Source: Corynebacterium freiburgense (GTDB lineage: Bacteria; Actinomycetota; Actinomycetes; Mycobacteriales; Mycobacteriaceae). Taken from it: a stretch of DNA of 64,000 nt. Location of the stretch: contig NZ_CP047355.1 in NCBI RefSeq assembly GCF_030408815.1, positions 2,728,001 through 2,792,000 on the forward strand, in the 5' to 3' direction. Both the position numbers and the translations under genes were made by a program. Shown here in pieces: positions 44,434 through 54,074 of this stretch (its first letter is position 1; the number at the start of each line of letters is the position of its first letter). The notes beneath the pieces are model-generated. The model worked only from the letters and a program-made list of their open reading frames with translations, was not told the origin of the DNA and made no database searches.

Positions 44434-45644
44434 TTACCATTCAGGAATGATCGTTCCGTTGTAGCCTTGAGTTCCTAGTGCGCAGAGAATACCAGCGGAT
44501 CCAACAAGTAAACCCTTAGAATGCTTCGATATTCCCGTGGCTGTTTTCATATCTTCGACTGAAAAGCGGGCTGCCAGTGATTGCTTAAAGTGTTGGGCAG
44601 TGTAGGCAAGTTCATGTTTATGGGATCTCAAATGATCGCTGAGAAATTCAAAGATCAAAATCGAACCCGAAATACCATGACAAATACAATCATTCCCCAA
44701 GGTATTCTCATTGCGTATCAAATTGGGGATCTGTCGCCGCAGATCCTTTAACGCTACCGCTTCTGCACTGCGGAGTGTGGTTTGAGCGACAATAGCTCTA
44801 GCGATGAGCGCGCCACCCGAACCATTGCACCATTGTAGCGAATCTACGTCTTGCTCGAAGCGAACGTCCAAAAGGCAGCCTTTGCCAATTTCCTCTTCAT
44901 ACTGCAATAGTTTCAGTATCGCTTCTTCCATATAGGGAGTTCCGGGGTGGAATCGCTCGTACTGGGCTAGAGTCGCAATGACCCCCGAAGCGCCATGTGC
45001 AAAACTCACGTTCCCAACTAAATATTTTTGCTTGACGAGTTTAGAAATATCCGAATCGCAGATCATCGAAATCATGTTATCGCCAGCTTTTCCACGCCTT
45101 TGCTCGGTGAATTTGCGCGAGCGAAAAGTATACCTGGAGTCCCTGTCAGCATGTCCAACGAATCTGCACAGCTGCCGAAGTTGGAATTGCATGTATCCAT
45201 TAAATCTTCAAGGATATCGGCAACTTCAAAGTATTTTTGTGCCTGTAGCCTGCCCAAAGCCGCAACTTCACCGAGTACACCAAAAAGTCCTTTATAGTAC
45301 CCGACTTGCAGATCACTGGGATTATTCAATTGATCACGGACGGCATTTTGAAGCAAATCGGCATAGCAATCCACATCTTCGCGAGCTAATAGACCTGTCT
45401 TGCGCAGAGCTTTGACCACGCCAGCTGTACCCATGCATACATCATTTGGGATCGTCGCAACTATTACATTTTCATCCATATCAACCGTGACAGAAATCCA
45501 CGCTCTACTATCGTCCACTGGTAAATGAATTAAGTCTGCTTCGAGTTGATTAGTGATGTTCGTTGTAGCAGATTCGAGGGTTAACCCTTCATCTAAACAT
45601 CCATTCGCACGAAGATAGAACAAAACAAAAGGTGCCCAGCTCAT
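44434..45644 (-). pseudogene. LanC-type lanthipeptide cyclase (or LanM C-terminal domain), frameshifted
   Basis: Two frames together make one LanC fold. The first (45644 to about 45080) has NDVCMGTAGVVKALRKTG, GYYKGLFGVLGEVAAL and LTGTPGILFARA. The second (about 45080 to 44434) has VSFAHGASGVIATLAQY, LQWCNGSGGALIARA, DCICHGISGSIL and GLLVGSAGILCAL. The zinc ligands of LanC (Cys in WCNG, Cys-His in CHG) are intact. A one-base loss near 45079-45085 (GCGGAT to GCGAT would explain it) breaks the frame. The 5' end lies inside a terminator, so no promoter or N-terminal dehydratase remains. Confidence 0.78.
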
Positions 45645-45660
45645 TAAAGCTGGGCACCTT
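45629..45660 (-). terminator. Strong terminator of the surface-protein gene
   Basis: AAGGTGCCCAGCT and AGCTGGGCACCTT form a perfect 13-bp stem with a 6-base loop; on the minus strand it is followed by TTTGTTTTG. It ends transcription of the adhesin gene and would block read-through into the LanC remnant. Confidence 0.9.
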
Positions 45661-45674
45661 AAACGCCGATTGGC

Positions 45675-47516
45675 CTATTCGGAACGGCGTTTACGAACTA
45701 CGATAATCGCACCGATTGCAGTAATCACTAAACCTACAAGCACCAAGGTGATAACACTGGCACCCGTATTTGCAAGGGTTGGTGCTGCTTTGGCATTCGG
45801 GACCGCGCCGTTGCCTTGACCCTTTGGATCTCCATTGCCTTGGCCTTGTGGAGCTGGGTCAGCTGCTTTTGGATTTCCGTTGCCTTGACCCTTTGGATCT
45901 CCATTGCCTTGGCCTTGTGGAGCTGGGTCAGCTGCTTTTGGATCTCCATTGCCTTGGCCTTCTGGAGCGGGATCGTTGCTCCCACTTGCAGATCCAGTTT
46001 GTGAGGAGCCTGCTGCAGCTAAAGCACCAAGCAATAATCCACCTGCAGCAAGGGTTACGAGTGCTGCACCAGTACCACAACCACCGCCGGAGCTACCAGC
46101 GCCTTCCTCGCATCCCCCTCCATTTCCACCGCTGCTGCCAAAATCGAGGGATCCGATAAAGCCCCCGCCGCCGCCTGCTCGACGTTCCCATTCATTGGCA
46201 ACACGAACTGTTTGTGCCCGATCGTTGATATCGGTGTGTTCTGCGATCAGATTGCCGTTTTCGTCGTATGCCCATTCGAATACTACGAGGGTTTTTCCGG
46301 AGTAGCCTTCTGGAACATCAAACTGTACTTCAACCTGCCCATCAGGAGCTGTCGGTACGAGCTCTTTTTCAGATTTGATTCCGGTACCTTCACCGGTTTC
46401 TTTATCCATAAGCTCGCCTTTGATGATGTACTTCTTGCCCACAATTAGGCCAGAATATTCAACAACATCAACAATGGTGCCGCCTTCAGGCGCTAGGACT
46501 TTATCAGCATCACGTTGATCTGAGGCTGAAGTCTTAATGGATACGTTTGTGCCTTCCCAACGTACAGTGAACTCTTCTGTCTTACGAACAACATCATTGT
46601 GAGTAACAATAAGGGTTTGTCCGTGTGTCCCGTCATCCTTTGGCGTCACAACAAGTGCACCTGAGATTGCGTCACCTTCGGACGATGCAGTGATTTTTGC
46701 TTCTCCCTCAGACTCATCAACTTTCAAATAGAATTCGGTGCCCGGACGGATATCAGAAGCTTCTATTGGATTGCCGTCAGCATCAACGATCGTTCCATTA
46801 TCAGTCGTGATCTTTAAGGCAGCAGCGTTGGTCTCGAACTTCAATGGTCCCATAACACCATTTGGTTGACGGGTAGCCTTGGAGTCATCCATTTGGATGG
46901 AAAGATCAAGTGTGGACGTTTCAGCACGACCAACATTTGCTGCGCCTGTGAGATATTCATAGAGTTTGAACTCACCAGCTTTGAGAGCGGCATTGTCAGT
47001 TGCAATACCTTTATACTCAAACTCATCGGCCAATAGGCTCCAGATTGCGCCTTGGGTCTGAGCAATAGCAGCTTGCTCTGTAAGCTCCTCTGCGGATGCC
47101 CCGACAGTTGCACGAAGTTGATCAATAGAAACCGCAGGATAGCTGTTTGCCGCAATCCAGTTCACCTTATGCCGGATAGCTTCATCAGTCTTAAACTTAT
47201 TACTGCCTGGGAATTCATCCCACTTTACAGTCTTTGCCTTATCGGAGTACACAACATTGACGTTGTACTCGATGCAATATGCCTCGCGGGTGGTACCGCC
47301 AGATTCAATATTAAATAGGCGCGTCATGATACGTCGATCATTGCCCCAGCTAATACTGAGGCCTTCCTGACCGCCGGATACCTTGACCTGAGCACCCAGC
47401 TCCTGCGCACGTGCGGCAGGAACAACGGTGACAACGCCAAGCACTAATGCCAGCGCTGACAGGAATGCGAATATGTAGCGACTCTTCTTTAAATGTAAAA
47501 GCATTTGGCCCATCAT
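45675..47516 (-). CDS. Thioester/VaFE-domain cell-wall-anchored adhesin
   Basis: Surface protein of up to 613 residues. Signal peptide to about ARA-QE (37). A thioester domain follows: Cys81 in EAYCIEYNV and Gln155 in AQTQGAIWSLL, the two partners of the internal Cys-Gln thioester that binds host surfaces covalently. A VaFE-like isopeptide domain spans about 330-440 (VVEYSGLIVGKKYIIKGELM, KTLVVFEWAYDENGNLI). A Gly/Cys-rich hydrophobic stretch and QGQGNGDPK repeats follow. LANTG (581-585), a membrane helix and RKRRSE form the sortase signal; LAxTG is the class E variant. No sortase gene is in the window. Confidence 0.86.
   Translation of the reverse strand: MMGQMLLHLKKSRYIFAFLSALALVLGVVTVVPAARAQELGAQVKVSGGQEGLSISWGNDRRIMTRLFNIESGGTTREAYCIEYNVNVVYSDKAKTVKWDEFPGSNKFKTDEAIRHKVNWIAANSYPAVSIDQLRATVGASAEELTEQAAIAQTQGAIWSLLADEFEYKGIATDNAALKAGEFKLYEYLTGAANVGRAETSTLDLSIQMDDSKATRQPNGVMGPLKFETNAAALKITTDNGTIVDADGNPIEASDIRPGTEFYLKVDESEGEAKITASSEGDAISGALVVTPKDDGTHGQTLIVTHNDVVRKTEEFTVRWEGTNVSIKTSASDQRDADKVLAPEGGTIVDVVEYSGLIVGKKYIIKGELMDKETGEGTGIKSEKELVPTAPDGQVEVQFDVPEGYSGKTLVVFEWAYDENGNLIAEHTDINDRAQTVRVANEWERRAGGGGGFIGSLDFGSSGGNGGGCEEGAGSSGGGCGTGAALVTLAAGGLLLGALAAAGSSQTGSASGSNDPAPEGQGNGDPKAADPAPQGQGNGDPKGQGNGNPKAADPAPQGQGNGDPKGQGNGAVPNAKAAPTLANTGASVITLVLVGLVITAIGAIIVVRKRRSE
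45805..45968 (-). repeat. Tandem repeats encoding (DPAPQ)GQGNGDPK
   Basis: Near-identical copies of the DNA encoding GQGNGDPKAADPAPQ and GQGNGDPK within the wall-spanning region of the adhesin. Expected to vary in number between strains and to set the distance of the adhesive head from the wall. Confidence 0.8.
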
Positions 47517-48234
47517 TCTCGATTAGCAACACGTTAAAACGCATTACGGTGGATCGAATTAATTTGAAAACGAGCACTTTATGAGAAATTAAAAAACCAG
47601 CTCATTCTTTAAGAAAATCGCCAGTATCACATTTCGAACCCGCCTCACCCGCTGACGGTAGCACGGTCCCTATCCTCTAAAGCAACTATTAGGCAGGAGT
47701 CACAATATTTATTTTTTAGTTACCCAAGGCTGCAAGCGTTCTAGCTCGCAAAAGTCGCCAGATTACTACATACATTCAGTAGCGCGCATCCCCTTTTTGG
47801 GGCTACGTATATCCCCCTCTGTACTGCGATTACATGATAGGACATGCGCTTCCAATGATTGCCGCACGCAACCAGAAAAGCACTTTAATAGCCCCATTAT
47901 TAGGGGCGCCAGACCTGCAGAGTAGCGCCCTAAACACTTTCATTAAGAGCCAATTGGTTACCGTTTTGCTACATTATCAACGAATTATTTCTATGAATTA
48001 CCCACCCTGAAAGCTTACATTTTCTTAATGTGTTCGCATGTCAACTACATCAAATTCACTGCAAGGTGAATAGTTACGTAGCATTTTCGCGATCGTAAAT
48101 AAGGAAAATTAGATCAAGCATTAATCCATAGGGCCAAATATACCGGTAGGTTTTTCGCAAGAAGTTAAGGTCCTAAAACGCTCATTTAGCTGAATAAATT
48201 GATCGTATGTTCAAGATGCGTGAGAGAACATCAG
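47517..48234. other. Gap between the adhesin gene and the glycerol operon
   Basis: About 720 bases with no recognisable gene. It must contain the adhesin promoter. Small G/C hairpins such as GCCCC-attatta-GGGGC (near 47892) occur, but there is no T-run or clear RNA gene. Confidence 0.45.
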
Positions 48235-48277
48235 AAAAAAGGGCACCTAACATCCCGAATAAGATATAGGTGCCCCT
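48235..48277 (-). terminator. Terminator of the glycerol operon
   Basis: On the minus strand, a stem of GGGCACCTA and TAGGTGCCC with a 17-base loop is followed by six T. It lies 20 bases after the glpK stop codon. Confidence 0.85.
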
Positions 48278-48296
48278 ATCAGCAAGAACGCTACTT

Positions 48297-49832
48297 CTAC
48301 TCGTTCTCCTCCCAATTCAAAGTACGCTCCACGGCTTTATTCCATTCAGTGTAAAGACGTTCTACTTCACCGCTATCCATTTTCGGCTTCCATACGCGAT
48401 CAATTCCGCCTTGCTCTTTAAGCTGCTCCAATGAATCCCAGAAACCAACTGCTAATCCAGCTGCAAATGCAGTACCTAACGCAGTAGTTTCAATGATCTT
48501 TGGGCGCACCACGTTTGTGCCAAGGATGTCCGATTGAAATTGCATAAGGAGCTCATTCATGACCATGCCACCGTCTACTTTGAGGTCAGTAATCGGCACT
48601 CCCGAATCTGCGACCATTGCGTCTGCTACTTCACGGGTTTGGTATGCGGTAGCTTCAAGTACAGCCCGGGCGAAGTGATTACGGTTAGCAAATCGAGTCA
48701 ATCCTACGATCACGCCTCGTGCGTCCGGACGCCACCTTGGCGCGAATAAACCAGAGAATGCTGGCACGATATATACACCGCCATTATCGGGAACAGATCG
48801 TGCCATATTTTCAATAGCAGGGGCGTTTGGAATGATCTGTAGGTTGTCGCGCAGCCACTGCACAAGTGAGCCACCCATCGAAACCGAACCTTCAAGAGCA
48901 TACACCGGTTTTTGCCCTTGGATCTGGTAACAGACCGTAGTTATAAGGCCATGATCGCTCCACTTTGGTGTCGTTCCAGTGTTAAGCAATAGGAATAATC
49001 CCGTGCCGTAAGTATTCTTGGCGTCTCCGGGCCGGAAGCATGCTTGTCCAAACATTGCGGCTTGTTGATCGCCAAAAACACCGCGGATTGGCACGGATGA
49101 TAATGTACCGCGTTGACGTACTTGCCCAAAGTCTCCAACTGACGGACGTATCTCTGGGAGCATCGACATGGGGATACCAAGCTCGCTGCAAATATCTTCA
49201 TCCCAACGAAGTGTCTGAAGATCCATAAGTAATGTTCGAGAGGCATTAGTAACGTCTGTCACATGCAGTGCAGGTTCCCCTTGATCGCCTTCCGCGCCAC
49301 CAGTCAGATTCCAAAGGAGCCAAGTATCAATAGTTCCAAAGAGTAGGTCACCAGCTTCTGCGCGTTCCCGAGCGCCGTCAACATTATCTAGAATCCATTT
49401 TATTTTCGGCCCAGAGGGATAGGAGTTGATCAAAAGACCAGTGGTAGCGCGCCAACGATCTACACCATGATCTTTTGAGAGTTCATCACATATCTTATTC
49501 GTGCGGGTATCTTGCCATACGATGGCGTTATACACCGGCTTACCTGTGTTTTTATCCCAGACAATAGTGGTTTCACGCTGGTTCGTAATACCCAGAGCAA
49601 CAATGTCTTCCCTAGCGACGTCGCTATCAGCCAAGGCGGCACCAACCGCGCGGCGAGTATTGTCCCAAATTTCCAGCGGGTCATGTTCAACCCAACCTTT
49701 TTGCGGAAAGATTTGCTCGTGCTCGAATTGCCCAACCGCAACGATATTTCCATCGTGATTAAAAATAATGCAACGAGTTGAGGTGGTCCCCTGGTCGATT
49801 GCCGCTACGTACTTATTATCAAAGCTGGCCAC
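48297..49832 (-). CDS. glpK: Glycerol kinase
   Basis: Phosphorylates glycerol to sn-glycerol-3-phosphate in the cytoplasm. 511 residues, FGGY-kinase family: [12 protein letters not shown] at the N-terminus, [23 protein letters not shown], and [17 protein letters not shown]. The start is GTG 49832, preceded by AAGGAG at good spacing. Last gene of glpD-glpF-glpK, 21 bases after glpF, ending in a strong terminator. Length is standard for the family. Confidence 0.97.
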   Translation of the reverse strand: MASFDNKYVAAIDQGTTSTRCIIFNHDGNIVAVGQFEHEQIFPQKGWVEHDPLEIWDNTRRAVGAALADSDVAREDIVALGITNQRETTIVWDKNTGKPVYNAIVWQDTRTNKICDELSKDHGVDRWRATTGLLINSYPSGPKIKWILDNVDGARERAEAGDLLFGTIDTWLLWNLTGGAEGDQGEPALHVTDVTNASRTLLMDLQTLRWDEDICSELGIPMSMLPEIRPSVGDFGQVRQRGTLSSVPIRGVFGDQQAAMFGQACFRPGDAKNTYGTGLFLLLNTGTTPKWSDHGLITTVCYQIQGQKPVYALEGSVSMGGSLVQWLRDNLQIIPNAPAIENMARSVPDNGGVYIVPAFSGLFAPRWRPDARGVIVGLTRFANRNHFARAVLEATAYQTREVADAMVADSGVPITDLKVDGGMVMNELLMQFQSDILGTNVVRPKIIETTALGTAFAAGLAVGFWDSLEQLKEQGGIDRVWKPKMDSGEVERLYTEWNKAVERTLNWEENE

Positions 49833-49853
49833 AGTATTTTCTCCTTGAGGTAT

Positions 49854-50603
49854 TTACAGTGCGAGTGTTATCAGGCCGACAGTTATTGCTGCGAGCGTTG
49901 GCCCGACAATGGGCACCCACGCATATGACCAATTCGGGGACCCTTTGTCTTTAATTGGCAATACAAACGCATACATAAGACGGGGACCAAGGTCACGAGC
50001 CGGATTAATGGCATAGCCGGTCGGAGTTCCAAGGGAAAGACCAATAGCCACCACAATAAAGGCCACCGCAAAGTACTTCATTGGCCCAAGTGTTGCACCA
50101 CCTGTCGGACCAAACACGATAAAGGCGAGAAGCGCGAAGGTTCCAATAAACTCGGTGACGATGTTCCATCCATTGTGCGGATGCGCTGGCTGGGTAAAGA
50201 AAATTGTTCCAGTAGCATGATTCGCTCGTGTTACTTTGCCAGTGCTATCCACATTATTAGCATCAAACATTTGTTTAAAGGCTGCCCAGGCAAGTAACGC
50301 ACCAAACATCGCTCCTAATACTTGGCCGAGAATGTAACCGGGAACAATACGCCACGGGATGTCGCCAGCCACCGCAGCCATAATGGTGACTGCTGGGTTT
50401 AAGTGCCCACCGGAAACATCTGCTACGGAAGCCCCTAAAAACACGCCCAAGCCCCAGCCTAAAGCGATAACCAACCAACCGGAACCACGCGCCGCAGAAG
50501 TCCGAAGTGCGTTTGCGGCGCATACGCCATTACCAAAAAGCAAAAGCATTGCGGTTCCCAGGAATTCCCACCAGAAGGCTTGAGAAAACGTCAGCATAAT
50601 CAC
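49854..50603 (-). CDS. glpF: Glycerol uptake facilitator
   Basis: Aquaglyceroporin of about 249 residues with six membrane helices. Both pore motifs are present: GGHLNPAVTI in the first half and YAINPARDLGPRL in the second, where NPARD marks glycerol-conducting rather than strict water channels. ATG 50603 overlaps the glpD stop; a second ATG two codons on (50597) is an alternative. Works with GlpK, which traps entering glycerol. Confidence 0.95.
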   Translation of the reverse strand: MIMLTFSQAFWWEFLGTAMLLLFGNGVCAANALRTSAARGSGWLVIALGWGLGVFLGASVADVSGGHLNPAVTIMAAVAGDIPWRIVPGYILGQVLGAMFGALLAWAAFKQMFDANNVDSTGKVTRANHATGTIFFTQPAHPHNGWNIVTEFIGTFALLAFIVFGPTGGATLGPMKYFAVAFIVVAIGLSLGTPTGYAINPARDLGPRLMYAFVLPIKDKGSPNWSYAWVPIVGPTLAAITVGLITLAL

Positions 50604-52324
50604 CGATCCTGTGACGTATCAATGTCAGGTCGAGTATCAACCACAGCCGTAGCTACAGCATTCGCATCGCTATCTGTAAGTTGCTTTTCTGCCTCTAGTG
50701 CGGCCGCTGTGCGATCACGATACACTTTGAGTTCTTGCCCAATCCTCGCTGCATCCCAGCCCAGTAATGGAGCCACAAGTGTAGCTACAGCTTCTGCTGC
50801 CTCAACCCCACGATCCGCATACTCCATGGCAATGCGAAGACGTCGATGCAAAATGTCCTCAAGGTGGACTGCACCTTCATGCGTTACTGCGTATCGAACT
50901 TCTGCCAGGATGTACCCTTCAGCACCAGGTACCGGCTGGAGTAATTGAGGATCTGATTCTGCTGGTTCCAAAACTTCAAAAATCAACGATCCATAGCGAC
51001 CCAATAAGTGGTCAACCTGGGTTTCGGTTAAACCAAGTCGCTTTGCCAAAGGTGCCACTTGATTCGCAAGTGCATGGTAACCATCGGCTCCCAATAGCGG
51101 TGTGGATTCCGTCACTGAATCAGGAACCGTAAAGGGAATGTCCTCCGCGGCTTTATCAACAGCGTCTTTACCAATCACGCGGTACGTGGTGTACTTTCCA
51201 CCGGCTACTGAAACAAACCCGGGCGCGACTCGTGCAACCGCATGGTTCCTTGAAAGATTTGTAGTGGAGTCTGAAGAGCCTTCAACCAGTGGGCGCAAGC
51301 CAGAGAAAACACCAACAATGTCACCATGAGTTATCTGCCGGCGTACCTTGGCATTAACATGGTCCAAAATATAGTCAATGTCAGCACGAGTTGGTGCAGG
51401 ATCGGCAAGATTCATAGTCCAATCCGTGTCAGTTGTGCCAATAATCCAGTATTCACCCCAAGGAATCACAAACAGCACAGACTTTTCCGTGACAAAGCAT
51501 AGTGCCGCATCCGCATCCAAACATGATTTGGGAACAACGATATGGACACCCTTGGATGTATGCACAGAGAATTTGCCTTGTACACCAGCAAGTTTCTCAA
51601 TTTCGTCATTCCAAACACCAGTGGCATTAATAAATACCGAGCCGCGGATCGTCGTCGTGTTTCCGGTATCGGAGTCGAGGACTTTCGCACCGACTACGCG
51701 ATCACCTTCTTTTTCGAATCCAACCACCTGTGTCGAAGTTCGAACTAATGCCCCGAACTCTGCAGCTGTACGCAAAACCATCATGGTGTGGCGCGCGTCG
51801 TCGACAAGCGTATCGTAGTAGCGAACACCTCCAACGAGGGCATCATCCTTAAGCCCTGGCGCGATTTTCATCGTGCCTTTATGCGACAGATGCTTTTGCA
51901 TGGGAACGCTCTTTGCACCTCCCATAAGGTCATAGAGCATAAATCCTGAAGCCATATATGGGCGTTCCCAGACCCTGCGAGTCAAGGGGAAAATAAACCG
52001 CAATGGTTTTACCAAATGCGGCGCCAGCGTAGACATGGAAAGCTCGCGCTCACGCAACGATTCCGCCACCAAGCGAAAATCCAACATAGCCAGATAGCGC
52101 AATCCGCCGTGAAACATCTTGGAGGAACGGCTGGATGTACCAGCGGCAAAATCCCTACCTTCAATAACTGCGACTTTTAAGCCCCGCGTAGCAGCGTCCA
52201 GCGCCGCTCCAGCACCGACCGAGCCGCCACCAATAATGACAAGATCAAACTGTTCAGTTCCAAACTTTTCCCAAGCATCCTTGAAATAGTTGGGATTAAA
52301 AGCCCGCGTAGAGACCGTGGCCAC
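50600..52324 (-). CDS. glpD: Glycerol-3-phosphate dehydrogenase (FAD)
   Basis: Membrane-associated flavoenzyme oxidising glycerol-3-phosphate to dihydroxyacetone phosphate and passing electrons to menaquinone. 574 residues: FAD-binding DLVIIGGGSVGAGAALDAATRG, TSSRSSKMFHGGLRYLAMLDF, and C-terminal domain beginning about 400. The start codon is GTG 52324 with GGAGGG eight bases upstream. First gene of the operon with glpF and glpK. Growth on glycerol or on glycerol-phosphate released by the phosphodiesterase would use it. Confidence 0.96.
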   Translation of the reverse strand: MATVSTRAFNPNYFKDAWEKFGTEQFDLVIIGGGSVGAGAALDAATRGLKVAVIEGRDFAAGTSSRSSKMFHGGLRYLAMLDFRLVAESLRERELSMSTLAPHLVKPLRFIFPLTRRVWERPYMASGFMLYDLMGGAKSVPMQKHLSHKGTMKIAPGLKDDALVGGVRYYDTLVDDARHTMMVLRTAAEFGALVRTSTQVVGFEKEGDRVVGAKVLDSDTGNTTTIRGSVFINATGVWNDEIEKLAGVQGKFSVHTSKGVHIVVPKSCLDADAALCFVTEKSVLFVIPWGEYWIIGTTDTDWTMNLADPAPTRADIDYILDHVNAKVRRQITHGDIVGVFSGLRPLVEGSSDSTTNLSRNHAVARVAPGFVSVAGGKYTTYRVIGKDAVDKAAEDIPFTVPDSVTESTPLLGADGYHALANQVAPLAKRLGLTETQVDHLLGRYGSLIFEVLEPAESDPQLLQPVPGAEGYILAEVRYAVTHEGAVHLEDILHRRLRIAMEYADRGVEAAEAVATLVAPLLGWDAARIGQELKVYRDRTAAALEAEKQLTDSDANAVATAVVDTRPDIDTSQDR

Positions 52325-52546
52325 GATTTACCCTCCTAGAAATAAATTTTACAATTATCACTTACCGGGAATTAACGATTGCTGTATCACGTTCAGGCGA
52401 GTCGTTATCCTGATCGAAGGCTATCCGCAAATGAACACTGGCAATCACTCATTATATTCACAACAGTAACACCAAAAATTATGTGGCGCACTACCCAAGC
52501 GAGGGCAATAGTGAGTTTACGCACGTTATTGAGTACGATAGCCACT

Positions 52547-54055
52547 ATGCCAAGGGATATTTTCTATACGTCAGTTGTTGGTTTGACTCGCACCCTTTTC
52601 GCGGTTCAGGGGCTAAAAATCACCATGACTGGGTTAGAACATGTGCCCGAAAAAGGCGGTGCGGTAATTGTTGCCAACCACACCGGCTACTTAGATTTCA
52701 TGTTTGCTGGAGTCCCATTCCGCAAATATAAAAGGTTGATTCGCTTTATGGCGAAATCATCAGTCTTTGAGCATCGCCTTGTTGGCCCTATTATGCGCGC
52801 CATGAACCACATTCCTGTCGACCGAATCGACGGGCAAGACTCATACCGACGCGCAGTCCAAATGTTGCGTGATGGTGAACTGGTGGGAATCTTCCCAGAA
52901 TCCACAATCTCCCGCAGTTTTGAAATCAAAGACATGCGCAGTGGCGCCGTACGTATGGCACAAGAAGCCAATGTGCCAATTATTCCCGTAATTATCTTCG
53001 GTTCACAGCGGATTTGGACCAAAGGACAAAAGAAAAACCTAGGTAGGACAAATACTCCTATACACATTAAAGTTTTAGAACCCTCGATCCCTCAAGGTTC
53101 GCCGGAAACGGCAACAATAAAGCTCAGCGAAACCATGAAACAAGGTTTAGAAGCTATTTGGAATGAATACCAAGCAGCTCATGGCGCTTTTCCAGCTGGC
53201 GCTTTGTGGGTGCCAGCACGGTTTGGTGGAGGTGCCCCTACCTTGCAAGAAGCACAAACGGAGGATTGCGTAGTGGAGGCCGAACGCCACCGAATCCGAA
53301 AGTTACGCGAAGATCTTGCCGCATTAAACACCCAAATAAAAGCTCTTTTGCCGCGATCCGGAAAAACTGAAGAAGATCCGCAAATAATCGCGTGGATCAA
53401 AAACACCATGGAGGAACTTTCCAACGAAGTCACACTCGGAGTCAGCGACGGCAAAGAAAAGATCGTTGCAGCAGTGGAACAAATCAAAACAAGCGCTGCT
53501 CAAATCAATCCATCTGATCTTGCACCTATTGCCGCACAGGCTCGCTTGATCCTATCCAGGCTGCCCCATAGAAAACGGCTACATACACTGCCAGCGGCGA
53601 TTATTTGCGACCTTGAAGGCACACTGCTCACCTCTGAAGGTCAAATCTCCCCAGCTACGCTTTCTGCATTAGAACGCGCCCATAATGCTGGCAGTGCCAT
53701 TATCTTCGCTACAGGTTTTGTGCGAGTACCCATTACATTGGACTTTCCAGTTCACACTGTGACCTGCGATGGGACCTTAAGCACCTTAGCAAGTGGTGAA
53801 ACGGAAACCATTGCAGATGCCACAAAAGCCACAGGTGTAGCGTGGGTTCTTGAAAAGTTAGGCATCCCCGCGTCTGACGCCGTCGCATTTGGTGATGGTA
53901 GAAATGACATCGAAATGCTGCAGTATGTAGGGACTGGCATTGCAATGGGCAATGCCGACCCAAATGTAATCCGTGCCGCAAAATGGGTGACTGGCACCAA
54001 TGATGAAGACGGCATAGCCGAAGTTATAGAACCCGTCTTACCGAACGAAGAATAA
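52547..54055 (+). CDS. PlsC acyltransferase-HAD hydrolase fusion
   Basis: N-terminal 1-acylglycerol-3-phosphate acyltransferase-type domain: NHTGYLD (NHx4D with a Leu-Asp ending), HIPVDR, and VGIFPESTISRSF, where the usual FPEG is FPES. A helical linker follows, then a Cof-type HAD domain with ICDLEGTLLTSEG and AFGDGRNDIEMLQYVGTGIAMGNA. The HAD nucleophile motif is DLEGT rather than DxDGT, so the general acid Asp is replaced by Glu. The open frame begins at 52379; ATG 52547 (MPRDIFYTSVV) matches the normal PlsC start, with ATG 52481 as alternative. Divergent from glpD. Confidence 0.82.
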   Translation: MPRDIFYTSVVGLTRTLFAVQGLKITMTGLEHVPEKGGAVIVANHTGYLDFMFAGVPFRKYKRLIRFMAKSSVFEHRLVGPIMRAMNHIPVDRIDGQDSYRRAVQMLRDGELVGIFPESTISRSFEIKDMRSGAVRMAQEANVPIIPVIIFGSQRIWTKGQKKNLGRTNTPIHIKVLEPSIPQGSPETATIKLSETMKQGLEAIWNEYQAAHGAFPAGALWVPARFGGGAPTLQEAQTEDCVVEAERHRIRKLREDLAALNTQIKALLPRSGKTEEDPQIIAWIKNTMEELSNEVTLGVSDGKEKIVAAVEQIKTSAAQINPSDLAPIAAQARLILSRLPHRKRLHTLPAAIICDLEGTLLTSEGQISPATLSALERAHNAGSAIIFATGFVRVPITLDFPVHTVTCDGTLSTLASGETETIADATKATGVAWVLEKLGIPASDAVAFGDGRNDIEMLQYVGTGIAMGNADPNVIRAAKWVTGTNDEDGIAEVIEPVLPNEE

Positions 54056-54074
54056 TTTCGGCTAACTAGCTGCC

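Noticed and set aside
44434..47516. Lanthipeptide precursor peptide gene near the LanC remnant
   Set aside because: I found no short frame with leader-like and Cys/Ser/Thr-rich core; the neighbouring long gene is a wall-anchored adhesin.
48235..48277. Riboswitch upstream of the adhesin gene
   Set aside because: The hairpin's T-run is on the minus strand directly after glpK, so it is the terminator of the glycerol operon.
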